Source of the DNA: Trogon surrucura
Taxonomy: Eukaryota > Chordata > Aves > Trogoniformes > Trogonidae
Length of the DNA: 64,000 bases
Direction of reading: 5' to 3'
Assembly (NCBI GenBank): GCA_020746105.1
Contig: CM036636.1
Coordinates: 5,332,001-5,396,000, forward strand
Shown: positions 1 through 10,500 of the stretch, in pieces
How the letters are laid out: each line of letters begins with the position of its first letter
How positions within the stretch are numbered: the stretch's first letter is position 1
The notes under the pieces: model-generated
What the model saw: the letters and a program-made list of their open reading frames with translations, nothing else
Told to the model about the DNA's origin: nothing
The model's database searches: none
Program-made: the position numbers and the translations under genes

Positions 1-3000
1 TTTTAATCTGGATTCCCTGCTGGCATTCTCCCAGTGAAAATATGCTGGTGTTTGTCTGAAGGTGGGCAACACATCTTGGCTACCAGAAAACAGCAACGCC
101 TTGGAAATGGCCATCCCTCCTGCTCACTCCATGGAGGGACTGTGAAAAGAGCTATGAGGGCTTTGATCTGAAAACACCACGCAGAAGCTTTCAAACAGGC
201 AACATATTTCACCAGGGGAAACAAAATACTTTTCCCACTAAATGAAACAACTGGCTCAGCAGCATGAGCTGGAGCCACAACCAAGCAGCATGTGGTTTGG
301 GGCAGTGGGGCTCACACCACGGTGCCTCTGCCTTGTGAAAGCAGAGCTTTGCTCCTTGTAGGATTGGAGAGTCTGATCGCAGAGCCCCCCCAAAGTCATT
401 TTGCCTGAACCCATCTACGGGTATATGAAACTGCCTTTCAAGCAGCAGATGTAACTCTCATCCTCTCCATGCAGAGCAAATGTTGCTTCTGCCGGCCAGC
501 AGTTCTCCAGAGCAGTGGCAAGACTTGGCTGTCCCCTCTGCCCTTCCCTCTGGTGCCTACGAGGTGTTTGTGTCTTTGGCTTGCAGCTGGGGGCTGCAGA
601 CCACAGCTGCCTTGCACATACATCTCAGCAGAGCGTTGCATCGCTGCTCCCAGCCTCAAATGCTGTGGAGGAGAAAACGGTTGTAGCAAAGCAGAAGATT
701 GCAGAAGACAGCAACAGTGGGAGAGGAGAAGCTTTGTTAAAGTCACTCAGAGAGTAAAGACAGAGCTGGGAACTGGTCAGTGCTTCAAAACGTGTCCCGT
801 CACACGGATCTCGTTCGCTGGCCTCTTCACTCTTCACATTTCCTATCAAAGCGCAGGATGATCCTTTTTAGCTAGGAGAGAGTGGATTATAAATACCATC
901 ACAGATGAGTAAATCCTCCACTGGAGTGCAATTTCCTTTCTAAATCACAGCCCTTTGTGTTGAGCACCCTGTAATCATCAGGAAGTGTTTGGATAAAAGA
1001 GCAAATGCAGTTGTTTTCATACCCTCTGCCCTGTCATTTTAGTGCTATTTGAAGAGGATTTTAGCAGGTAAATACTTTCACAATGCAGCCAACTTTAGCA
1101 TACACAAGCTTTTCTGTTTTCTTCTTGCTATAGTTAACCTAAGACAGAAATAACTGCAGCATACTGTGACGAAAGACACATTTGAACCTTCCCAGAGCTC
1201 ATTATGTGTACTGAGGAGGACATTTAATAGGATGCAACAGTAATAGACTGTCTACATATTTAAGTGCCGTTTACTTACCATTATAGGGATAACCATGCAG
1301 CGTTTGGTGCAAATTTTAGCTCAGGACATGCTTTGAGCATCTCAAGCATCTCTAACCACCTGCTCTGGGTGGACATTGCAGGCTTGAAATGCCTGTCCTG
1401 CAGGAACCCAGTCAGGGCAGAATGACTCAGAGCAGCCAAGTTAGGCACCTCTTTCTTGTGGTGGAGGGAGCAAGACATCTCTAAGGGTTTGTATCCATGG
1501 AAGGAGGTGCTCCAGCTGCCTGCAGACAAAGGTAGTTCCTGCTCCAGGCTGTGACTGGAAGAGGTGGGCAGAAGCCCCAGGAGGAAACCCTGTGGGCTCA
1601 GTGCTGAATCCAAGGGCATGTCTGGAGATGCTGAACCCAGAGCTGCTTCTGTTGGTAGCTCTCCCTGGAAGGGGCAGGGGTGGGCAGAACAGGCACTTTC
1701 CATCCGCACAGCAGGTCAATACTCCAGGAACGGGTGACACCGATACTGGGTCTTCCACACCCACGTGGGTCTGGACCTTCACAACCTGCCTTTCCCTTCA
1801 GGCCAAACACCCAATGAGGGTGGAGCATCCTCCCTCCTTTCTGCTGTTGCTGAACCTCTTGTCGAGGAGCTGGGAGAGGATAAGCAGGACAGGTTTCATG
1901 GGGCAGATTCCTGGAGAGGGGCGGGGAGACCCATCTGCTGGTCCTGCCCCAAGAGCTGCTGAGCCACTGCCTGAAAGGCGCTAGCAGCATTTGGGGAAAG
2001 GACCTTCAGGGTGGTTCAGATGAAGATCAGCCTGTAGCAAGGTGGTCTTTCAGGTCAGCCACCGCCTTCTCAGGGCGTGCAGCTCCGTCAAAAGAGCAGG
2101 TGATGATACATCAGCAAGGTCAGGCAGGAGAGAACTGGTGAAAAGAGAACCAACATTTTTCCAGGCCAAAAACTCTGAAATAATGAGCAAGGAGGAATGC
2201 AAAGGGGAGCAGGTGGTAGCCAGGATGGCCGAGAGCATTGCATACCTCCGCCAGCGGCTTAGGCTGCACGTCTAGAATCACCCATGGGAGGAGTAAAAAA
2301 GCCGTTAAGCAGAGGTGTGGACCTGAGAGCAGAGACAGGCCTGGGTTCATCTGGGGAGTGATGCAGAAGGCTGAGTCCTCGGCCAAACCCGGGTCTGGTT
2401 ACGGCTTCCAGAGCAGGGGGATGCTTCCCTGCGGGTTTCGCAGACGGGGTGTGTGCCAGGAGCCCTGGCTGGACATGGGGTGAGCAGCAGGGACTGAGTT
2501 ACAACGAACACTTGTAACCCACCCCAAAAGCTTTTTGTGATTTCTGTAGTGTTTGTGCAAGGATTGCTTCTTGTTTATTTTCTCTCTCCATTTGTTTCAA
2601 GTTAAATTTCTATGCTTTTTTAGAAAATCTTGCTAGTAGCCCAGCTAAACAGTCACCTCTGTCTGAATGTAATCTTCTAATCTGCTCTGACTCCGCTTGA
2701 TGGAAGTGAGTTTGTTTTAAATAGCTGAAACAAGATAATAAAGGAGAGGGGGGAAAATCCTGAAGTGTCTGTTACTTGCAGAATTTACTCAGTGTTTGAA
2801 GAGAGCTCTAGGTAAATCCTGGAGAAAGCAAACTCTCTCAAAATACATACTGACCAGTCTGCTGTGGAACAGGCTACCTTTGTCCTGCTCCAGTGTCTGC
2901 ATCTCAAAAAAACCAAAACAAAAACAAACCCTGAAAAATTGAAGCAGGTTTATGAAAGACCTGCAAGAATGATTTGAAGCCTGCAGCACTTGCCAGCTAG

Positions 3001-3598
3001 CAAGCTGGATTAAGAAACTCATTCTAATTAATTCAGCAGAGAGAGAGCAAGTTAAGAGAAAATGTGCTCACCGTTTTAGGTAGCTTCATAACGAAGGATG
3101 CTGGTTCTTGTTGTACCTTCTAATAATTAGATTTAAAAAGCTGGAAGCTAGAAAAAAAAATCAAGCTAGAAACAAAATTGAGGTTTCCCATGACAGTCCA
3201 TGGTTATTTTGGTGTTTCCTATGGCATTTCAAGTTCTAAAATGAAAGTAAGTGCTCTGAAACGCAAGTGGCTCACGTTCTGTAGTCCCTCAACTTGCCCA
3301 AAGCCAACTTTTCTCCATACAAGCCCATGGTTTCCTCAGGTTTGAGGATGGCTTTGCTAAAGGTGTAGATTACGAATAGACAGACCCAAGTGTAGTCTGT
3401 TCACAGAGCGAGTCTTTCGTGAGTAACCACCAGGGCAGACCCCAGCGGGTGTGATTGTGTAGTGCTACCCCATATCTAAAAACCTGCTTCTCCTCAGAAA
3501 CATACGCCCACCTGCAAAGAGAAATCAAAACCAAAACCAGATTATTTTATTATTATCAATTTTCCTTCTTACTCGTCTCTTCCAATCTATTTCAACAG
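1..3598 (+). other. COL27A1: Intron upstream of the first visible exon (3' part only)
   Basis: No exon is visible here: I found no AG-flanked Gly-X-Y stretch in any frame. The sequence is ordinary unique DNA with an A-rich run at about 2905-2930. It ends in a good polypyrimidine tract and the acceptor ttcaacag at 3598. The short open frames, such as those near 1280-1990 on both strands, look like chance. Confidence 0.75.
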
Positions 3599-3643
3599 GG
3601 ATATAAAGGCTACCCTGGACCACCAGGTCACCCTGGAGACCAG
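3599..3643 (+). CDS. COL27A1: COL27A1 triple-helix exon A (45 bp)
   Basis: Encodes GYKGYPGPPGHPGDQ, five perfect Gly-X-Y triplets forming part of the collagen triple helix. The acceptor is a pyrimidine-rich tract ending ttcaacag and the donor is the strong gtgagt. Phase is 0 at both ends, so the exon could be lost without a frameshift. Pro occupies several X and Y positions; Y-position Pro would be hydroxylated in the endoplasmic reticulum. If miR-455 sits in intron 10 as in human, this is the equivalent of human exon 8 (inference). Confidence 0.93.
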
Positions 3644-4533
3644 GTGAGTCTTCACCGTTTCGAACACTGAAGCTTTAAGGAGGGATGGATTTGCTGACTC
3701 CGATGCTAGTTTGGATGGTGTCCAGCCCGCTCGGCGTGGGCAGCCAGCTCCTTCCAGGGCGGCTCGGTGCACGCTGGGGATGCGCAGGGAGCTCCTCTGC
3801 TGCCGGCAGCTGTGACTCCACATCAGCGGGTTGATGGGAGGAGACTGCCTTGGAGTTTCTAAATTTAATTTCTTATTTTTACTGCTCAGCCACGTTAAGT
3901 TCACGTGATGGAAGAAATACTAGCTTACCCTACTCCTTTATTTTTCCTTTTATATTAATTTCACCAGGAGTTTACTAACCACATCATATTAACATGCAGT
4001 TCCCTTCCCAAAGCCCCCTCCTCCTTCCCCCTTTTCTCCCCCCTTTTTATTTGCTTAAGTCGATGTTTGCAGTTCAGAAGAAAAAAAAAAAAAGGCAATG
4101 AATAGCAGGCCCTGTTAGCAATGATGTTAAAGGATATTATACATGAATCCATTTAGTTTTGAAGAATTTTGGCAGGGCTTCCCCACCAGTAAAACGGTTC
4201 CATATGCCAGATATAGATGCAGCCTTACACCTTCTCATAGCCTCCTTGTTTCAAACTATCTGCTGCTTTCACTGCAGATGAAGGGAGAAGGAGAAATAGC
4301 AACACTTGCTCAATGCACAGATCCTATTGACTTGGCTTCCATGTGTTTCCCCCCCCCCCCATTAATTTATTCCAATGTCTACCCTTAATTTTTTCTTCAT
4401 ATCTATAAATCTGCATCAGTTTAATCCATCCTGCCCTCCTTTCCCCCTACCTGAAAGAGTGAAATACCTAAGAAGGCTTCCCAAGCGTGGCATTCACCTT
4501 ACCCTGTGTGCCTTTTCTCTTTTCTTTCCAAAG
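3644..4533 (+). other. COL27A1: Intron A-B (890 bp)
   Basis: Donor gtgagt, acceptor ctttccaaag. It holds a modest GC- and CpG-rich patch at about 3720-3830 with a GGGCGG box, a 13-base A run at 4081-4093 and a 12-base C run at 4349-4360. I see no gene in it. Confidence 0.85.
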
Positions 4534-4587
4534 GGCGAACGAGGACCAGATGGAAGTCCGGGTGCCAAAGGTTATCCTGGCAGGCAG
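4534..4587 (+). CDS. COL27A1: COL27A1 triple-helix exon B (54 bp)
   Basis: Encodes GERGPDGSPGAKGYPGRQ, six perfect Gly-X-Y triplets. The combination GERGPDGSPGAKGYPGRQ is one of the segments I recognise most clearly as type XXVII. Both splice sites look weak: the acceptor ends in AAG rather than CAG or TAG, and the donor is gtgcag. The exon is in phase 0 and in frame. The Y-position Lys and Arg residues add positive charge to the helix surface. Confidence 0.93.
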
Positions 4588-6897
4588 GTGCAGTAAATCT
4601 CATCGTGCTGTGCACAGGCTAGGGATTTGGGTGTGCAGGTAGCTAAATATATGCCCTGCTAAATACATGCCCCACTAAAGACAGTGCAGACCTCTAGAAT
4701 ATGTCTGAGTATTTTCCTTCTTCCCTCCCTGAGATGCTGTAGCAATGACACGGTCTTTCAACTCTGAGGGGACGCCAACGTTGTTAGGAAGTATTTTATG
4801 CCTGTGATAGATAAAAACCTCGATTTCTACAGCAAAATCTGTCTCATTTTTGCTTCAGTATAACAACAGGGGGAAAAAATAAACAGAAGTATGGAGAAGT
4901 GTACTTGCAAGCTGCCAACCTTCATTTTTAGGCATGTTTTGCATCTAATGTTGAACAGATTAGAAACCTGGGACAGAAAAAGACATATTACAGAAAGAAG
5001 AGATTTAGATGAACTCTCACTCGCATAATCTTTTATATGGATACACATATAAAATTATACATGCACCATAAATATATATAAAACTCATATTTGAAGCTGC
5101 AAAAAAAGATGATTAAAGAAAACCAGGTCCTTGTTTTCATTCTGAAAAATGTACACGGAAACAACTTTAGCAATGGAAGAGTGTGCAAAGGAAAATGAAT
5201 CAAGATTGGATACTTTACTGTCTTACTTACATGAGATGCTGAGTAGTAGGAAGAAAATTAAAAGGAAGAATTTTACAGTGAAATGAGTTTATCATGATTT
5301 TCTAAAATGGACACATTAATGTTGGATTTCACCATGTTTATCTTTAAGTACATAACGAAGAAACTAGACAGGCATCAAAGACCACAAGCGTTCTGTCATG
5401 AGTCTTTCAGACTTGTCATGAATTTATATGTGAGTTTTTTACCCAGATAAGCAGGTTGTTGGATTAAATGTGAACTAGATGTGCAGAACAAGTCTGCATC
5501 ACCCTGGCTCACGCTGTCAATAACGTACGATCCATTTTAAATTGAAAATCACCTTGATACCCTGCTTAGCATGCAGGGGAGTGCAGAAGGCAGAACTGGA
5601 GGAGAGCTTCAGGCACCTGATTAAATGCTCCATTTATACTCTGAAAGGCTCTCAGAGATTTGCATGCCAAAGAACCTCCTAGGTGTGAATGTTAGATGAC
5701 TAATATGAAGAGGTCCAAGCTATATTGGACGTACAAGGTTAATGAATGCTGGTTAGCAATTCAGAGCCCTGCTCTGCCCATCAGATAAGCAGGGTGAAAT
5801 CTTTGCGCTCGACATACGAAGAACAAAAGCGCTTTCTTAAAATTTGGTTCGGGTCAGGAAAGTGACTTATTTTTTCTTTTAAGGCAGCTTTTTTCAGCAT
5901 ATCTGAATGCTGTGTGTATCCAGCATCAGAGCTGTTTACTTTACTGAGATTTTACTACTTGTTAATCCTGTCAGCTGTGCTGGCTCTGCAGCGCTACGGG
6001 CAAGAGCTTGGCCTCTGGTTTGGTTTGCGCATCACAGGCAGGATTGTTAACTTCACCCCGATGGCTGAAACCTTTGGCAACCGTGCATAAGCTGGGAAAG
6101 AGCACAACCTGGCTTTCAGATCTCAGGCTGAGTGTGCAGTGTTGCCAGTTAAAGTAAATATGGAGTTAGCATGGGTTTTTTTGTTTTCCTCTCTTTCTGA
6201 AAAATCCCAACAATATTTGTAACTGGAAAAAAAAATTACCTGGAAACTTGCTAGAAGATAATAAACATGAAAATCCTTTATGCATTTTTACAGGGTTCTT
6301 TTTTTCACTTTAAGTGAGCAGCAATAGGCACAGAATGAGGAGTCTATTTTCAATTCTTTGTATAGCTGTTGGTGCTGGAAAGCCTTAGAGATACTGCACT
6401 ACCTGCACTCTGAAGTGACTTTCTAGGTGGTAGGAATTAGAGCGGCTTTCTCACTGCATCAGAGCCCGCCTGTGTTCCCTAAACAGGTGTTGGGATACAT
6501 TTGTTATTTGCTATGCATGTGTTCAGTTAGGTGGGGGGATGAATCCAGAGCTGTTGGGCACAGACCATCCCTGTACGTGGCATTTGGAGCGTGACACAAC
6601 CTCTCTGCACCGCGCTGCCTTAGCCTTTTTGGTGTTTATGGTCAGAAATCTCTACTTCAGCCCCGGGGAAGGCTCAGTACGAGCAGCAGTCTCAGGTTCT
6701 GCAGAGTCCCAACTCCCCAACAATGGGAGATTTGTTATTTGTATCATTTTGGCCTTTTTTTCTCCTTCGTTGATATGCCTTGGACTCGGCGCTGAAAGCA
6801 GAACCACGCAGGGACGGTGCTGGGGATTTGGCACTGCTTGTTAGGTTAAGTCAAAGCCTCTCCACATTTGTCTTTGTTTTTTTCCCTTCTGTTCTAG
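4588..6897 (+). other. COL27A1: Intron B-C (2,310 bp)
   Basis: Donor gtgcag, acceptor gttctag. The middle is AT-rich, especially about 5030-5110 with a TA-rich run. I recognise no repeat family, RNA gene or coding exon. Confidence 0.8.
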
Positions 6898-6942
6898 GGT
6901 TTACCTGGCCCCATAGGGGAAGCTGGTCCAAAAGGCAGTCGG
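6898..6942 (+). CDS. COL27A1: COL27A1 triple-helix exon C (45 bp)
   Basis: Encodes GLPGPIGEAGPKGSR, five perfect Gly-X-Y triplets. The acceptor tract is a long T-rich run ending gttctag; the donor is gtaagc. This is the exon immediately upstream of the intron carrying miR-455. By analogy with human, where the microRNA lies in intron 10, it would correspond to exon 10 (inference). Confidence 0.94.
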
Positions 6943-9153
6943 GTAAGCAGCCTTTCATTTGTCTTTTCTCTACTTGTTTTTACCAAAGGCTTCTCAAGAA
7001 ACTTGATGCTTAATTTTACAATCCTGAGACTAGCTGCTTCAATTTGTTGGATTCATGGGATTTGAACTGCACGTCACTTGGTTTTTCAAGCACTGCTGAA
7101 TTTTTTAAGTTTAAACCTGGAATGTACCAAGATCAAAGTTCACCAATAGTGCTGATGATACAAAGTCATCCCCTTTAGAGCTCACATTGCGGGAGAGGAA
7201 AGAGTGGCATACAAATTCCTGCCAAAGACCAGAGTCTGAACTTTCTGCAAGCCCCATCTCCCAAAGGCCTCTTTAGTTTCAGTAAGTGTGGTTCAGTGAT
7301 CTTTGACCATGCTGAATATGGGCTCTTTTGGGCATAGTCCTGGGTTTGGGAGTGATTTATATCAGTGTGTGGAATAGCAAGCCGGCATCTTGAAGCCATG
7401 TGCAAATACAAACATTAATATCTCTGTTCTGCTTGGTTTTATTCATTAAATTGAATTGCTAGGAGCTTATTCTCACTGCAAAAGATTATTTCTCTTTTTT
7501 TTTCTTACCAGTCAAGGGTCTTGTTAATCACATTTTGTTCTTTTCCTGCAATTATAAATTCACAGTGAGATTCAGAGCCAATAAAATCCCGCATCTCTCT
7601 AACGTGATACTGTCTCTACATGCAGTAAATTCAACCAGCTGGTTTTCATCACTAGGAAAACTGCAAGGAATAAACAAATGCTGACCCTGTAGCTAGCTGT
7701 ATTCCTGAGCTGGGAAGGGAGGTGGCATGTTCAGTGTTCCGCAGGAGAGAAGAAGATCTGAGATAGCACAGCTTGCTCACCTCACTTCTGCAAGCGATGA
7801 AGTTTTCCCTGGTGCATCCGTTTCACTGGCCTCACCAGGACCTTGTCTGATTACCGTGCGATAGATATGCACAGTGTAAGACTTGAAAATTATTTCTCAC
7901 TTTGCACCCCTGAGTCTGAGGTCTGAAATACTTACAGCTACCCAAGAAAGCCATTTATCAGTTCAACTGCAGCCAGTCAGAATTGGGTGCTAAGGTGAGA
8001 TATCTGCTTTTTGTGGATTGGGGAAGCCAGACGTGGATTGTTCTCCATCCTCCACCTCTTCTTTTTCTTCTGCAGGAAGTAGTTCAGGAGTTACATGGTT
8101 TGTTTTCCGATTATGGAGGCAGACAGCATCGTTTCCATGTATTCATATTTCCCAGCTAGGTATTATCCCTAAAGGAAGGGCAACCTGGAGGGCACAATGG
8201 ACTGGTGAAAAGGTTTGGTGGGGTTGACAGTAAGAGATTTTAGTGATGGTGGAGAAAGAAAGATGAGAGAAAATCAGCGCTAACACTTGGCTTATGTGAC
8301 AGTGAGGTGCCACTGAGGGGGCTCCCTGCTGAAATTCGCTTCCTCTTAGTTCTGCGTGCTTGGCACAAATTAGTCCTTTGCAAAGGACCAGCACACAAGG
8401 TAACTTTGTACTAACTGCTGAGCAAAGAGGATTAAATACAAGGCTTCAATTGTTGAGAGGGAAGGGAAATGTAGCATTTTATGCAGCATGTCTTGTCTGA
8501 GCAGGATCCTGAGGCCATAAAGACACGTTGCACACTTGAAAATGCGATATCTGTGAAAGGAGCTGATTTTATGTGGCATTTGTTGGTGCAATCTACAGTC
8601 GAGTGTCAGAGGATCTGTATGCATGTACAAGTTGAACCTCGTACGCCGGTCCAAAGAGCCTGAAACGACACGCTGAGCTCTCCCTGCCTAGGCAGGGCCC
8701 TTAGTTCTTGGGTTGACAAAGTGTTTTTAGAAGGTCTTGGTGGTGCATCGGAGTTTGCAGGGAAAAGCTTTAGGCAGAGCCTTTCCCGCCTTGCTCCTCT
8801 CTCATCAACAGGATAGTCAGCAGCCTTGCATGCCAGGGAAATGCCAGGAAAAGGTGGTGTTGCCGTGAGAAGGGGCTGCAGCTTGCGGCCACTATGTGAC
8901 ATAAGACAAGCAGAAAGGGCTTGTTACAACAGGACGTTTTCCTAACACAGCCGGGTGTGAGTGCCAAAGGCAGGGAAAGGGCCCTCAGAGAGACGTAAAG
9001 GAGTGTAGGCATGTATATTACTTTTGCTGTATCACTCTTGCTAATCTTGACCGAAGCTCCGCTTTCCTCAGGTACACTTAGAGCCAGCCCAGGTAAGGTT
9101 TCTTCTTGCTGGCTTCTCCCTGCTTGGAGTCCTCATGATCCCTGGTGTGAGGG

Positions 9154-9175
9154 TATGTGCCCTTGGACTACATCG
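9154..9175 (+). ncRNA. MIR455: mature miR-455-5p
   Basis: The 22-nt 5p product starts TATGTGCCC and ends ACATCG. Its seed (nucleotides 2-8) is ATGTGCC at 9155-9161. It differs from the human form I remember at nucleotide 9 only, having C where human has U, outside the seed. Confidence 0.93.
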
Positions 9176-9191
9176 TGGAAGCCAGCACCAT

Positions 9192-9212
9192 GCAGTCCAT
9201 GGGCATATACAC
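9192..9212 (+). ncRNA. MIR455: mature miR-455-3p
   Basis: The 21-nt 3p product starts GCAGTCCATGGG and ends TATACAC, identical to the human 3p sequence as I remember it. Its seed is CAGTCCA at 9193-9199. Confidence 0.93.
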
Positions 9213-9344
9213 TTGCCTCAAGGTTTATTTCATCACGGCTGCCAATGACCGACGCTGGAGGATGCTCTGCTGTTCAGGAAAGACAGACTGACAGGTTGCT
9301 AAGGAGAAATGTATTTGACTACTTGTTTCCTCTTTTTTTTTTAG

Positions 9345-9398
9345 GGATATATTGGTCTCCCCGGATTGTTTGGGCTACCAGGGGCCGATGGAGAACGA
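9345..9398 (+). CDS. COL27A1: COL27A1 triple-helix exon D (54 bp)
   Basis: Encodes GYIGLPGLFGLPGADGER, six perfect triplets, rich in bulky hydrophobic residues (Tyr, Ile, Leu, Phe) and a distinctive type XXVII segment. The acceptor is a long T tract ending ttttag and the donor is gtgagt. It follows the miR-455 hairpin by 110 nt, so splicing of this exon and microRNA cropping use neighbouring RNA. Confidence 0.94.
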
Positions 9399-10455
9399 GT
9401 GAGTATTTTGTGAAGAAAACCTTGGTGTGTTGCTTGAATATAGATTTTTAGAGTCTCTCTATCCCTTCTTCCTGAGGAGTTTTTCTGTATTTCCCTTCAC
9501 TTAAAAACCTGCCTTCCTCCTTCCCTTTACCAGTTCATCTTAGCAGGATGGGGCAGGTGACAAAACGTACGTGGAAATTCCCTGTTCCCACAGGAGTGAC
9601 ATCCCAGCCACAGAGTCCCATTTTTGGTGTCCAACTGGAGGTGTCTGGAAGGAAGCTGGCTCTTGGAAGGGACAGTGCCTGGGACTTTCTGACAACAGCT
9701 TTCCTTCCAGTTGCATCGAGTTGGGCAGTCAAGACCAGGACCTGTGGATGGGTGGCTGTGGCTACTGTTGCCATGTGTCCTCCCTTCCTCCTCTTTTTCA
9801 TCATGCCTTCTCTAAACCCATGTGCTCAGAGCTTTGAAGGACCACTCTTGCTCTTTTGCTCTTCTCCCCAACGTCCCCCCACCCGCCTCATCTCTACGCA
9901 TGCAAGAAGCCCCTCTTCCCACTGCAAGAGGAAGGTCACTGTAAGATGAAGACTCTCTTATTCCAGCTTTTTCTCCCTCAAATGGCAAGCTCCAGAAACA
10001 AGAGAGGCCCTGGGAGCATGTGGGAGTGAGTGTGTGTGTGTGCCTGCCTGGAAGGGGACTACCCTGCACTCTGGAGTCGCTGATTTAATGCTTGTATAAC
10101 TAAATAAGAAACATAAACAGAAGTTCTCCAGCGAGTGCCTTGGCGGTGGCCTTCATTCGGTTCCAGACCAGTAGCTTAATGACTGCTCCTGCTAAGCACA
10201 GCCTCAGCCTGTTGCCCTGGGTGTGGATGCTGCCTGCGTGTCCTCAGGGAGGGCCCTCCTTAGTGGGTGAAGGTTAATTGTCTTCCGCTCTCGCAGCTGA
10301 CTGCAAGTAGCTGACATTTTGATTCCTGAACAATGCTGCAGTCATTAGCCTGTTTTGCATTCCCCTTTCTCCTCTAGTTTTATTCTGTATTGTTGGTTGA
10401 CTGTTTGCTTTCTCAACCAGACCCATTATTTTTTTTCTCTGTGTTTTCCTTGCAG
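9399..10455 (+). other. COL27A1: Intron D-E (1,057 bp)
   Basis: Donor gtgagt, acceptor ccttgcag. It contains a short GT dinucleotide run at about 10027-10043. Overlapping open frames on both strands at 9535-9950 look like chance and show no domain. Confidence 0.85.
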
Positions 10456-10500
10456 GGGATCCCTGGAGTTCCTGGGAAGAGGGGCAAGATGGGTAGGCCG
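10456..10500 (+). CDS. COL27A1: COL27A1 triple-helix exon E (45 bp), basic
   Basis: Encodes GIPGVPGKRGKMGRP, five perfect triplets. It is strongly basic (Lys, Arg, Lys, Arg within eight residues) and contains GKRGKM, which fits the XBBXBX heparin-binding consensus. The acceptor ccttgcag is good; the donor gtaaag is moderate and opens the 12.9-kb intron, the longest in the window. Confidence 0.93.

Larger units (their letters stand above)
9139..9234 (+). ncRNA. MIR455: microRNA miR-455 precursor hairpin
   Basis: A 96-nt segment matches my memory of the vertebrate mir-455 stem-loop almost throughout. The 5p arm is at 9154-9175 and the 3p arm at 9192-9212, with a 16-nt apical loop at 9176-9191. 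The arms pair through TGCCC, TGGACT and CAT blocks, with a T-T mismatch at 5p position 10 and an A-C mismatch further in. Below the mature duplex, GAGG on the 5' side can pair with CCTC on the 3' side. A CNNC element (CATC at 9231-9234) lies just past the predicted Drosha cut, about where SRSF3-dependent processing motifs sit. The hairpin is in the sense orientation within a COL27A1 intron, as in mammals, so it should be made from the collagen pre-mRNA. miR-455 is reported in cartilage and chondrocyte regulation. Confidence 0.97.
6943..9344 (+). other. COL27A1: Intron C-D (2,402 bp), host of miR-455
   Basis: Donor gtaagc, acceptor an unbroken T run ending ttttag. The miR-455 hairpin at 9139-9234 ends 110 nt before the 3' splice site, so Drosha cropping would occur close to the acceptor of the next exon. 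The rest of the intron is unremarkable unique sequence. Confidence 0.9.

Noticed and set aside
1890..1965. Gly/Pro-rich frame MGQIPGEGRGDP
   Set aside because: Glycines are not at every third residue and there are no splice borders.
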